A DNA stretch of 64,000 bases, taken from positions 124,001 through 188,000 of the forward strand of contig NZ_JBDPLZ010000010.1 of NCBI RefSeq assembly GCF_039871655.1. The letters run 5' to 3'. This document shows positions 1-9,235 of this stretch, one piece after another; position 1 is the stretch's first letter; each line of letters begins with the position of its first letter. Both the position numbers and the translations under genes were made by a program. Source of the stretch: Actinocorallia sp039871655. GTDB taxonomy: Bacteria; Actinomycetota; Actinomycetes; Streptosporangiales; Streptosporangiaceae. Below the pieces are notes generated by a model. That model saw only the letters and a program-made list of their open reading frames with translations, was not told the DNA's origin and did not search any database.

Positions 1-3000
1 ATCCGCAACGCGGCGGGCATGACCGCGAACATCCTGCCGCTGCGCTGCGAGGTCGACCCCGCGGAGCCGGCCGTGCGCCTGGCCGCCAGGGTCGCGGAGC
101 TCGGCGCGAAGGCGCAGTGGCACCAGCGCTACCGCACGGACGACCTGCTGCGCGACCTCGGCTGGTGGGAACGGGGGGTCCGGCAGTTCGGGCCGATGGT
201 CAACATCCTCACCGACGCCGAGGAGTACCCGTTCGGCGAGGCGACCGGCACCAGCCATCTGATGTCGACGGGAGGAACCGCCGACGACCTCTCCCTCACC
301 GTGAGCCGGGGCGAGGCTGGCGGGCTGCGGGTGGACGTCACCCTTGACGCCGCCCACCGGGCGGACCTCGCCGCCTACGGGCGCGCCTTCACCCGGGTGG
401 TCGCCGCGCTCGCCGCGCGGCCGGACGCCCCGGTGGGCGAACTGGACCTGCTGACTCCACAGGAGCGGACGCGGGTGGTGCGGGAGTGGAACGCCACGGG
501 CGACTCCTCCGCCGCCGAGGCGGCCCTGCCGGAGCTGTTCGAGGCCCGGGTCAGGGAGCGCGGCGACGCCGTGGCGCTCGTGTGCGGCTCGGAACGCGTG
601 TCGTACGCGCGGCTGAACGCGCGGGCGAACCGGCTGGCACGGCATCTGGTCGCCCAGGGGGTGGGGCGTGGCGGGCTGGTGGGGGTGCTGCTGGAGCGGG
701 GGGTCGACTTCGCGGTGGCGCTGCTGGCGGTGGTGAAGACCGGTGCCGGTTACGTGGTGCTCGACCCCGACTTCCCCGACGCGCGGTTGGCCGCGGTGGC
801 GGAGGGCGCGGCGGTCTCGGCCGTCGTCTCGCGCTCCGCGCTCTCCGGCCGGATCCCGCACGTCCGGCCACTGGTGTGCGTGGACGAGGCGGTGCTCGCG
901 GAGCAGCCGTCGGACGATCTGGATGCGCCGGTCGATCCGGGTGACGTGGCGTGTGTGATGTTCACGTCCGGTTCGACGGGGCGGCCGAAAGGGGTGGTGG
1001 CTCCGCATCGGGCGTTGGTGGGGTCGTTGGTGGGTCAGGTGTATGCGCCGTTCGGTCCGGGTGCGGTGTTCCTGCAGTGTTCGCCGGTGTCGTGGGATGG
1101 GTTTTCCCTGGAGTTCTGGGGTGCTCTGCTGTTCGGCGGCCAGTGCGTGCTGCAGCCCGGACAGCGCCCGGAGCCCGGTCTGATCGCGTCGTTGACGGCA
1201 GAGCACGGTGTGACGATGCTCCAGCTGTCGTCGGGGCTGTTCAACGTGATGGCCGATGAGTATCCGGCTGTCTTCGACCACGTGAAGACGGTCTTCACCG
1301 GGGGCGAGGTGTCGTCCGGGGCCCATGTGGCGCGGGTGCTGGGCCGGGGGAGCGGGGTGGTGGTCGCCAACGCCTACGGCCCGGCGGAGTCGATGGGGTT
1401 CTCGACGGTGTTCGAGGTTCCGGAAGGGTTCGGCGGGGGCGGGATCCCGATCGGGCGGCCGATCGGTAGCAAACGGGCTTATCTGCTGGACCACCGGTTG
1501 TGTCCGGTGCCGGTGGGCGCGGTCGGCGAGGTGTACCTCGGCGGTGTCGGCCTCGCCCACGGCTACTTGGAGGCGGCCGGACTCTCCGCCGGTCGGTTCG
1601 TGGCCGACCCGTTCGCGGGAGACGGTTCCCGGCTCTACCGCACCGGCGACCTGGCCCGCTGGCGGGCCGACGGGACCCTGGAGTTCGCCGGGCGCGGCGA
1701 CGACCAGGTCAAGGTCCGCGGTTTCCGGGTCGAGCCCGCCGAGGTCGAACGCGCCCTGCTGGACCTCGACGACGTCGCCCAGGCCGCCGTGATCGCCGTC
1801 CCCGACGGCGGCTCGCTGCGCCTCGTCGGCTACGCGGTGCCGGCCGGGGACGCAGCCCTCGATGGACGCGAACTGCGGCACCGGCTGCGCGGCCGGCTGC
1901 CCGAACACCTGGTGCCCTCGGCGGTGGTGGTGCTACCCCGGCTCCCGCTCACCCCCAACGGCAAACTCGACCGCCGCGCCCTGCCCCTGCCGGAGACGGC
2001 GGCCGCCCCCGGCGGACGGCCGCCGCGCGACGCCCGCGACGAGATCCTCTGCGGCCTGTTCGCCGAGGTGCTCGGTGTGCCCGAGGTGAGCGTCGACGAC
2101 GACTTCTTCGACCTCGGCGGCCACTCCCTGCTCGCCGCGAGGCTGGCCGCCCGGGCACGCACCGCGCTCGGCGCCGAACTGACGATCCGGGACGTCTTCC
2201 AGCGCCCCACCGTGGCCGCGCTGGCCGACGGGCTCCGCGAGGCCGGGGGGTCCGCGCCGCCTCCGCTGACGGCCGCCGCGCGTCCGGAGCGGTTGCCGCT
2301 GTCGTACGCGCAGCGCCGGCTGTGGTTCGTCGCCCGGATGGAGGGCGCCTCCGCCACCTACAACGTCCCGCTCACCGTCCGGCTGGACGGCGAACTGGAC
2401 GTCGCGGCGCTGCGCGCGGCCTTCGGTGACCTGGCCGCCCGGCACGAGCCGCTCCGCACGGTCGTCGAGGCCGACGAAGGCGAGCCGTACCAGCGGATCC
2501 TCGACGACCCGGAAGTGGCGTTCGAGCACATCCCGATCGCCGCCTCGGACCTGGAGGCCGCCCTCGCCGCGGCAGCGCGCAGGCCGTTCGACCTGGCGGC
2601 CGAGCCGCCGCTCCGGGTCACCCTGTTCGACCTCGGCGACGGCGCGTACCTGCTCCTCGTCCTGCTGCACCACATCGCCACCGACGGCGAGTCGCTCCAG
2701 CCGCTGTTCGGCGACCTCGCCGCCGCCTACACCGCGCGGCGCGAAGGACGAATCCCCGACCTGCCGCCGCTGCCCGTCCAGTACGCCGACTACGCGATCT
2801 GGCAGCGGGCGGCGCTCGGCGACCCCACGGACCACGCGAGCACGGCGGGCCGGGAACTCGCCTACTGGCGCGAGACCCTCGCCGGGCTTCCCGAGGAGCT
2901 GGACCTGGCCCTGGACCGGCCGCGCCCGCTCGTCGCCGGGACGGAGGGCGGCGCGGTCCCCGTCGCACTCGGCGCGGACCTCGGCCGCCGCGTCATGGAA

Positions 3001-5454
3001 CTGGCTCGGGCCGAGCGCGCCACGCCGTTCATGGTGCTGCAGGCCGCGCTCGCCCTCACCCTCACCCGGATGGGGGCGGGCGAGGACGTCCCGATCGGGT
3101 CGCCGGTGGCGGGCCGGTCCGCAGACGGCCTCGCCGGGCTGGTCGGATTCTTCGTCAACACGCTGGTGCTGCGCACCGACACGTCCGGGGACCCCGCCTT
3201 CCGCGAGCTGCTCGCCCGGGTCCGCGCCGCCGACCTCGACGCCTTCGCCCACCAGGAGCTCCCGTTCGACCTGGTGATCGAGGCGCTGAACCCGGTGCGG
3301 TCGCTGTCGCGGCACCCGCTGTTCCAGGTCTGCCTCGGCCTGGAGCGGGCGGCGGGCGTCGCGCCCGACCTGCCGGGCGCGCAGGCTGGCCCGGGGACGG
3401 TGGCGCACAGTGGAACCGCCAAGTTCGACCTGGAGTTCCTGCTCTCCGAGGACGCCGGGGGCGTGGGCGGCGCGGTCCTCTACCGCACCGACATCTTCGA
3501 CCGCACGACGGTCGAACGCCTGGTCGCGACGTTCCTGCGGGTCGTCGGGCAGGTGACGGCCGATCCGGAGCTGACCGTCGGCGAGGTCGACGTCCTCGGC
3601 GCCGAGGACCGGTCGCGGATGGTGGAGGAGTGGAACGCCACGGGCGACTCCTCCGCCGCCGAAGCGACCCTGCCGGAGCTGTTCGAGGCTCGGGCCAGGG
3701 AGCACCGCGACGCCGTCGCCCTCGCCTTCGGAGCGGAGCGGCTGACGTACGGCGAGCTGAACGCGCGGGCGAACCGGCTGGCGCGGCATCTGGTCGCCCA
3801 GGGGGTGGGGCGTGGCGGGCTGGTGGGGGTGCTGCTGGAGCGGGGGGTCGACTTCGCGGTGGCGCTGCTGGCGGTGGTGAAGACCGGTGCCGGCTATGTG
3901 GTGCTCGACCCCGACTTCCCCGACGCGCGCCTGGAGCTGGTCGCCGCCGAGGCCCGGGCCGCCGCCGTGGTGACCCGCGCGTCGCTGGCAGCGCGCCTGG
4001 CGGGCCCGGCGGTCCTTGTCGACGACCCCGGCGTCGCACTGTTCGCCGCGGACGATCTGGGCGTCGCGGTCGATCCGGGTGACGTGGCGTGTGTGATGTT
4101 CACGTCCGGTTCGACGGGGCGGCCGAAGGGGGTGGTGGCTCCGCATCGGGCGTTGGTGGGTTCTCTGGCAGGTCAGGTGTATGCGCCTTTCGGTCCGGGT
4201 GCGGTGTTCCTGCAGTGTTCGCCGGTGTCGTGGGACGGGTTCTCCCTGGAGTTCTGGGGCGCTCTGCTGTTCGGCGGCCGGTGCGTGCTGCAGCCGGGGC
4301 AGCGTCCGGAGCCGGGTCTGATCGCGTCGCTGACGGCCGAGCACGGTGTGACGATGCTCCAGTTGTCATCGGGGTTGTTCAACGTGATGGCGGACGAATA
4401 CCCGGAGGCCTTCGACCACGTCGAGATCGTCTTCACCGGGGGCGAGGTGGCCTCCGGAGCCCACATCGCGCGGGTGCTGGGCCGGGGGAGCGGCGTGGCG
4501 GTCGCCAACGCCTACGGCCCGGCCGAATCGATGGGCTTCTCGACGGTGTTCGAAGTACCGGAGGACCTCGGCGTGGGCGCTGTCCCGATCGGACGGCCGA
4601 TCGGCAACAAACGGGTCTACCTGCTGGACCACCGGTTGTGTCCGGTGCCGGTGGGCGCGGTCGGCGAGGTGTATCTGGGCGGTGTCGGCCTCGCCCACGG
4701 CTACCTCGGCTCCGCGGGTCTCTCGGCGGGCCGGTTCGTGGCCGACCCGTTCGCGGATGACGGTTCCCGGCTCTACCGGACCGGTGATCTGGCCCGTTGG
4801 CGGGCGGACGGGACGTTGGAGTTCGCCGGGCGCGGCGACGACCAGGTCAAGGTCCGCGGTTTCCGGGTGGAACCCGCCGAGGTCGAACGCGCCCTGCTCG
4901 CCCACCCCCACGTCGCCCAAGCGGCCGTGACCGCCGTGAACGACGGAACGTCGCTGCGCCTCATCGGCTACGTGGTGCCCGACGGAGACACCGACCTCGA
5001 CGGCCGGGACGTCCGCGACCTCACCCGCCGGTCCGTCCCCGAACACCTGGTGCCCTCGGCGGTGGTGGTGCTGCCCCGCCTCCCGCTCACCCCCAACGGC
5101 AAACTCGACCGCCGCGCCCTGCCCGTCCCGGAACGGGCCGCCGCCCCCGGCGGGCGCGCCCCTCGCGACGACCGCGAACGGACCCTGTGCGCGCTGTTCG
5201 CCGAAGCCCTCGGCGTCACGAGCATGAGCATCGACGACGACTTCTTCGACCTCGGCGGCCACTCCCTGCTCGCCGCACGGCTGACCGCCCGGATCCGCAC
5301 CGCCACCGGCGCGGAGCTCACCATCCGCGACGTCTTCCAGGCGCCCACCGTGGCCGCCCTCGCCCAGCTCATCCCGGCCGGGGACGCCCCCGCGCCGGCG
5401 CGCAGGACACGCCCCGCGCTGCGCCGCAGGACCACCTCCGGAACCCTTCTGTAG
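1..5454 (+). CDS. NRPS 1 (partial at 5' end): C-A-T-C-A-T
   Basis: Nonribosomal peptide synthetase that enters the window inside a condensation domain; the frame is open from base 1, so the true start lies upstream. Counting from the Met at 19, the C-domain tail runs to about residue 125, A1 150-660, T1 670-745 (GGHSLL carrier Ser near 702), C2 757-1180 with an intact HHIATDG motif, A2 1205-1697 and T2 1710-1783. The first C tail (GPMVNIL, STGGTADDLSL) resembles the EntF type that accepts an acyl or aryl starter, which suggests an early chain position. Hand alignment to GrsA gives both A domains the same code, DGLQFGAGFK, for which I know no substrate. A3 (TSGSTGRPKG) and A10 (NGKLDR) are intact in both. 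There is no epimerase and no thioesterase, so the chain must pass to another protein. Confidence 0.95.
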   Translation: MRNAAGMTANILPLRCEVDPAEPAVRLAARVAELGAKAQWHQRYRTDDLLRDLGWWERGVRQFGPMVNILTDAEEYPFGEATGTSHLMSTGGTADDLSLTVSRGEAGGLRVDVTLDAAHRADLAAYGRAFTRVVAALAARPDAPVGELDLLTPQERTRVVREWNATGDSSAAEAALPELFEARVRERGDAVALVCGSERVSYARLNARANRLARHLVAQGVGRGGLVGVLLERGVDFAVALLAVVKTGAGYVVLDPDFPDARLAAVAEGAAVSAVVSRSALSGRIPHVRPLVCVDEAVLAEQPSDDLDAPVDPGDVACVMFTSGSTGRPKGVVAPHRALVGSLVGQVYAPFGPGAVFLQCSPVSWDGFSLEFWGALLFGGQCVLQPGQRPEPGLIASLTAEHGVTMLQLSSGLFNVMADEYPAVFDHVKTVFTGGEVSSGAHVARVLGRGSGVVVANAYGPAESMGFSTVFEVPEGFGGGGIPIGRPIGSKRAYLLDHRLCPVPVGAVGEVYLGGVGLAHGYLEAAGLSAGRFVADPFAGDGSRLYRTGDLARWRADGTLEFAGRGDDQVKVRGFRVEPAEVERALLDLDDVAQAAVIAVPDGGSLRLVGYAVPAGDAALDGRELRHRLRGRLPEHLVPSAVVVLPRLPLTPNGKLDRRALPLPETAAAPGGRPPRDARDEILCGLFAEVLGVPEVSVDDDFFDLGGHSLLAARLAARARTALGAELTIRDVFQRPTVAALADGLREAGGSAPPPLTAAARPERLPLSYAQRRLWFVARMEGASATYNVPLTVRLDGELDVAALRAAFGDLAARHEPLRTVVEADEGEPYQRILDDPEVAFEHIPIAASDLEAALAAAARRPFDLAAEPPLRVTLFDLGDGAYLLLVLLHHIATDGESLQPLFGDLAAAYTARREGRIPDLPPLPVQYADYAIWQRAALGDPTDHASTAGRELAYWRETLAGLPEELDLALDRPRPLVAGTEGGAVPVALGADLGRRVMELARAERATPFMVLQAALALTLTRMGAGEDVPIGSPVAGRSADGLAGLVGFFVNTLVLRTDTSGDPAFRELLARVRAADLDAFAHQELPFDLVIEALNPVRSLSRHPLFQVCLGLERAAGVAPDLPGAQAGPGTVAHSGTAKFDLEFLLSEDAGGVGGAVLYRTDIFDRTTVERLVATFLRVVGQVTADPELTVGEVDVLGAEDRSRMVEEWNATGDSSAAEATLPELFEARAREHRDAVALAFGAERLTYGELNARANRLARHLVAQGVGRGGLVGVLLERGVDFAVALLAVVKTGAGYVVLDPDFPDARLELVAAEARAAAVVTRASLAARLAGPAVLVDDPGVALFAADDLGVAVDPGDVACVMFTSGSTGRPKGVVAPHRALVGSLAGQVYAPFGPGAVFLQCSPVSWDGFSLEFWGALLFGGRCVLQPGQRPEPGLIASLTAEHGVTMLQLSSGLFNVMADEYPEAFDHVEIVFTGGEVASGAHIARVLGRGSGVAVANAYGPAESMGFSTVFEVPEDLGVGAVPIGRPIGNKRVYLLDHRLCPVPVGAVGEVYLGGVGLAHGYLGSAGLSAGRFVADPFADDGSRLYRTGDLARWRADGTLEFAGRGDDQVKVRGFRVEPAEVERALLAHPHVAQAAVTAVNDGTSLRLIGYVVPDGDTDLDGRDVRDLTRRSVPEHLVPSAVVVLPRLPLTPNGKLDRRALPVPERAAAPGGRAPRDDRERTLCALFAEALGVTSMSIDDDFFDLGGHSLLAARLTARIRTATGAELTIRDVFQAPTVAALAQLIPAGDAPAPARRTRPALRRRTTSGTLL

Positions 5455-5475
5455 ATCACGAATGGAGCGACCCCC

Positions 5476-6267
5476 ATGAGTTCCGTCCAGCACCTTCCCG
5501 GCCCGGCCCCGCTCGCCGCTGCCGCCGACGATGTCGTGTGGCGGCTGCCCGGCGAGGCCCGCCCCCGCACGTCCCTGCTCGTGCTCCCGCACGCGGGCGG
5601 CAACGCGCACGGCTACGCCGAATGGCGCGGCCTGCTCCCCGCCGACGTCCGGCTGCTCGTCGGCCAGTACCCGGGCCGCGGCGCGCGGTTCAGCGAGCCG
5701 CTGCCGCTCGGCATCGACGACCTGGCCGCCCCGATCGTCGAGTGCCTGCCGGAGGACACCGGCGACCTCGTCGTCCTCGGCCACAGCATGGGCTCCCTGG
5801 TGGCGTTCGAGGTGGCGCGGGCGCTCACCGCGCGGGGCCGCCCGCCGCGCGCCCTCATCGCCTCGGCCTGCCGCGCCCCGTTCCTGGCCAACCCCAGCAG
5901 GGTCGAGCCCGAGCGGCTCACCGACGACGCGCTGGTGGCGGCGCTCAAGGCCCGCGGCGGCACCGACGACGCCATCCTCGACGAACCCGAACTGCGGGAG
6001 ATCGTGCTGCCGTCGATCCGCGCCGACTTCGCGATCGACGACGCCTACCGGTTCACCGGCCCGCTGCCGGCGCTCGGCTGCCCGGTCACCGCCGTCGGCG
6101 GGGCCGAGGACCCGATCGTGCCGGTCGAGGCCCTCGCCGCCTGGTCCGACCTGACCGACCGGGAAACCGCGATGACCGTGCTGCCCGGCGGCCACTTCTA
6201 CTTCCAGAGCCGGCTCGAGGAGTTCCTGTCGGTGGTCACCGGCGTCGTCGACGCCCGGCCCGCCTGA
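5476..6267 (+). CDS. Type II thioesterase of the NRPS cluster
   Basis: Stand-alone alpha/beta-hydrolase of the TEII family (263 aa), which removes wrong or stalled acyl groups from carrier domains in the cytosol. The PHAGG segment near the N-terminus and the nucleophile elbow GHSMGS (Ser about 104) are typical. A later Asp (GGAEDPIV) and a C-terminal His (PGGHFYF) complete the triad. Length is normal for the family. It starts 21 nt after NRPS1 behind a GGAG box and is followed closely by the oxygenase gene, so it belongs to the same operon. It could also release a hydroxylated amino acid from the free-standing A-T protein two genes on; that is inference. Confidence 0.93.
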   Translation: MSSVQHLPGPAPLAAAADDVVWRLPGEARPRTSLLVLPHAGGNAHGYAEWRGLLPADVRLLVGQYPGRGARFSEPLPLGIDDLAAPIVECLPEDTGDLVVLGHSMGSLVAFEVARALTARGRPPRALIASACRAPFLANPSRVEPERLTDDALVAALKARGGTDDAILDEPELREIVLPSIRADFAIDDAYRFTGPLPALGCPVTAVGGAEDPIVPVEALAAWSDLTDRETAMTVLPGGHFYFQSRLEEFLSVVTGVVDARPA

Positions 6268-6305
6268 CCGTCCCGCCCGAACCCGCACCGAACCGGAGGT
6301 CACGC

Positions 6306-7346
6306 ATGCCCCCCGCAGTCACCCCGCTCACCCCGCCCGTCCCGGACCTGGCGGTCCACCGCCCCGCGGGCGGCCCCCCGATCGTCCACGCCCCGTACTT
6401 CCCCGCGCTCGACCCGGCCGTCGAATGGCTGGACGACCACCGCGCCGCGCTCCGCGCCGAACTGCTGCGCTCCGGCTCGGTGCTGGTGCGCGGCCTGCCC
6501 GTCGCCGACGCCGTCGGCTTCGCCAGGGCCCGCGACGCGCTGATCGACCAGCCCGCCGGATACAAGGAGAAGGCCACCCCGCGCACCGACTACGGCTCCG
6601 GGGTCTTCTCCTCCACCGACCTGCCCGCCGCCCAGCGGATCCGGCTGCACAACGAGAACAGCTACACCCTGGAGTTCCCCGGCACGCTGCTGTTCGGCTG
6701 CGTCGTCGCCCCCGAGGAGGGCGGCGCGACCACCGTCGGCGACATGCGGGAGGCGCTGCGCCGTATCCCGCCCGCGCTGCTCGACCGGTTCGCCGCGCAC
6801 GGCTGGCTGCTCGTCCGCAACTACTCCGACCTCGCCGGGCTGCCGTGGCGGACCAGCTTCTCCACCGACGACCCCGGCGCCGTCGAGGCGTACTGCCGCG
6901 AGAACGTCATCGGCCACGAGTGGCCCGCGACCGGCGAGTTGCGGACCCGCCAGCGCCGCTCCGCCGTCGTGACCCACCCGGTCACCGGGGAGCGCGTCTG
7001 GTTCAACCACTTCACGTTCTGGAACCGCTGGACCCTCGACCCGGACGTCCGCGACGTGCTGCTCGACACCTACGGCGAGGACGGGCTGCCGTTCGACACC
7101 TTCGTCGGCGACGGCTCGCCCCTCACCGCGCAGGAGGTCGCGACGCTCGACCGGATCTACGATGAGGTCACCGTCCGGGAGCGGTGGCAGGAGGGCGACC
7201 TGCTGCTCATCGACAACGTCCTGTGCGCCCACGGCCGCGACGCCTACCGCGGCGACCGCCGGATCCTCGTCGCCATGGGCGACCCCACGCCGCTCGCCGG
7301 CTGCCGGCCGCTGACCCCGCCGTCCCCCACCGTCCACGAGGAGTGA
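6306..7346 (+). CDS. SyrP-like Fe(II)/2-oxoglutarate oxygenase
   Basis: TauD/TfdA-superfamily dioxygenase of 346 aa. The iron facial triad reads H115-N-E117 and H309, with Arg318/Arg319 placed to bind 2-oxoglutarate. HxE rather than HxD is characteristic of the SyrP group, whose members beta-hydroxylate amino acids bound to NRPS carrier domains. The ATG is preceded by GGAGGT. It sits between the type II thioesterase and a free-standing A-T protein with a glutamine-like code. Hydroxylation of a carrier-bound residue, perhaps glutamine to 3-hydroxyglutamine, is therefore a reasonable guess but not shown. The acidic iron ligand rules out the halogenase type, in which it is replaced by Gly or Ala. 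Confidence 0.88.
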   Translation: MPPAVTPLTPPVPDLAVHRPAGGPPIVHAPYFPALDPAVEWLDDHRAALRAELLRSGSVLVRGLPVADAVGFARARDALIDQPAGYKEKATPRTDYGSGVFSSTDLPAAQRIRLHNENSYTLEFPGTLLFGCVVAPEEGGATTVGDMREALRRIPPALLDRFAAHGWLLVRNYSDLAGLPWRTSFSTDDPGAVEAYCRENVIGHEWPATGELRTRQRRSAVVTHPVTGERVWFNHFTFWNRWTLDPDVRDVLLDTYGEDGLPFDTFVGDGSPLTAQEVATLDRIYDEVTVRERWQEGDLLLIDNVLCAHGRDAYRGDRRILVAMGDPTPLAGCRPLTPPSPTVHEE

Positions 7347-7355
7347 CCCGCGACC

Positions 7356-9167
7356 ATGGAAACGACAGCCATCGATGATCAGAAGTCCTCCCGGGACCTG
7401 CTGGACCGCCTGGGCGACGTCCCCGCCGACCGCACCGCCGTGCTCGACGGCGACCGCGCCATGACGTTCGGCGCGCTGCGCGACCAGGCAGCCCGGACGG
7501 CGCGGCTGCTCGCCGAGCACGGCGCCGGGCCGGAGCGGGTCGTCGCACTGCACCTGCCTCGCGGCGCCGACCTGCTGCTGAGCCTGGTCGCGACGCTCAC
7601 CGCGGGGGCCGCCTACCTGCCGGTCGCCCCGAAGCTCCCCGCCGACCGCAAGCACTACCTCGTCACGGACGCCGGGGCCGACCTGGTGATCGGCGAGCCG
7701 ATCCCCGGCACGGACCTGCCGTGCCTGCCCGCCGCCGAGCTCCTCGGAACAGCCGGGCCGTGTGGGCCCGCCTTCCGGCCCGAGGAGGTCCGGCCGGACG
7801 ACCTCGCCTATGTCATCTACACGTCCGGCTCGACCGGGCGGCCGAAGGGCGTCGAGATCACCCGGCGGGCGGCGTCCGCGCTCCTGGCCGAGCTGGAGTC
7901 GGCCGGGATCGCGGCGACCGACGGCGGACGGGTCGGCTGGAACGCCTCGCCGTCCTTCGACGCCTCCGTCCAGCAGTGGGTGCGGCTGTGCCGCGGCGAC
8001 ACCATCGTCATGATCGACGAGGAGACCCGGACGGATCCCGAGCTGTTCGCCGCGCTGGTCGCCGAGACCGGCCTCACCGACCTCGACATCACGCCCTCCC
8101 ACGCCGAGCACCTGCTGGAGCCGCTGGCCGCGCGGCACCGCCCCGGCGCTCCGCCGCTCACCCTGCTCGTCGGCGGCGAGGCGATCGGCCCCGCGCTGTG
8201 GGAGAGGCTCGCGGCCCTGGCCGAGGCGGGCGTCCTGCGGGCCGTGAACCTCTACGGGCCGACCGAGTGCACGGTCGACGCCACCGCGGCGTGGATCGCC
8301 GCCGCCGATCGGCCGCAGCTGGGAACCGTGCTGCCGGGCCTTTCGGCCCGGCTGCTCGACGCGGGGCTCCGGCCGGTGGCCGAAGGAGAGATCGGCGAGC
8401 TGTACCTGGCCGGGGTCCGGGTGGGCCGCGGATACCGCCGCCGCCCCGTCCTGACCGCCGAACGGTTCGTCGCCGACGTCTCCGCCGCCGACGGCTCCCG
8501 CATGTACCGCACCGGCGACCGGTGCCGGCTGCTGCCCGGCGGACGGCTGGAGTACCTCGGCCGCGCCGACGGGCAGATCAAGCTGCGCGGGCACCGCGTC
8601 GAGACCGGTGAGATCGAGGCGGCGCTCGCCGCCCATCCGGCGGTCGCAGAGGCGGCGGTCGCGCTCCGGGAGGACCTCGGCGGCGCGCCCGGACTCGTCG
8701 GCTACTACCGGGCGGCCGGCCAGGTCACCGCGGCCGAGCTGCGGGACCACGCGGCCGGGCGGCTCGCGTCCTACATGGTGCCGACCGCGTTCGTCGCGGT
8801 CGACCGCTTCCCCACCACCTCCAACGGCAAGCTCGACCGGGCGGCGCTGCCGCTGCCCGTGCTCGAACCGGCGGAGCCGGAGGCCGGCCCGGCGAAGGAC
8901 GCGCCGCTCGGCCGGATCGAGGGCCTCATCGCCGGGGTCTGGTCGGAGGTGCTGGAACGGCCGGGCATCACGGCCGACGCCAACTTCTTCAAGCTGGGCG
9001 GCCACTCGCTGCTCGCCATCAAGCTGGCCGCCAGGGTCCGCGCCGAACTGGGGGTGCGGCTGCCCGTGCGGGAGGTCTACCAGCATCCGCTGCTGCGGGA
9101 TCTGGCCGCGCGGATCGAGGCCCTGCTCGCCGAAGCGGCGGCAGACCCGCAGCCCGCCGCCGTCTGA
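7356..9167 (+). CDS. Free-standing NRPS A-T didomain, glutamine-like code
   Basis: Single adenylation domain (about residues 10-500) followed by a carrier domain (about 515-595, motif GGHSLLAIK), 603 aa, with no C domain. Core motifs are intact: YTSGSTGRPKG, LYGPTE, YRTGD and NGKLDR. Hand alignment gives the code DAQDLGLVDK, one position from the known glutamine code DAQDLGVVDK, so activation of Gln is likely. Such A-T proteins either preload a residue for tailoring on the carrier or serve modules that lack an A domain. Both uses fit here: a SyrP-like oxygenase lies directly upstream, and the next two NRPS proteins contain C-T modules with no A domain. The gap to the oxygenase gene is 9 nt, implying coupled expression. 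Confidence 0.92.
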   Translation: METTAIDDQKSSRDLLDRLGDVPADRTAVLDGDRAMTFGALRDQAARTARLLAEHGAGPERVVALHLPRGADLLLSLVATLTAGAAYLPVAPKLPADRKHYLVTDAGADLVIGEPIPGTDLPCLPAAELLGTAGPCGPAFRPEEVRPDDLAYVIYTSGSTGRPKGVEITRRAASALLAELESAGIAATDGGRVGWNASPSFDASVQQWVRLCRGDTIVMIDEETRTDPELFAALVAETGLTDLDITPSHAEHLLEPLAARHRPGAPPLTLLVGGEAIGPALWERLAALAEAGVLRAVNLYGPTECTVDATAAWIAAADRPQLGTVLPGLSARLLDAGLRPVAEGEIGELYLAGVRVGRGYRRRPVLTAERFVADVSAADGSRMYRTGDRCRLLPGGRLEYLGRADGQIKLRGHRVETGEIEAALAAHPAVAEAAVALREDLGGAPGLVGYYRAAGQVTAAELRDHAAGRLASYMVPTAFVAVDRFPTTSNGKLDRAALPLPVLEPAEPEAGPAKDAPLGRIEGLIAGVWSEVLERPGITADANFFKLGGHSLLAIKLAARVRAELGVRLPVREVYQHPLLRDLAARIEALLAEAAADPQPAAV

Positions 9168-9235
9168 CGCCCGCCGGGGCGGCACCCGCCGTCCCGGCCG
9201 GGCGAGCCATTCCGGGAACCGTTCAGGAGGACCCC

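Noticed and set aside
1933..4344. Minus-strand open frame opposite NRPS1
   Set aside because: Arg/Gln/His-rich translation without domains; antisense shadow of A and C domains.
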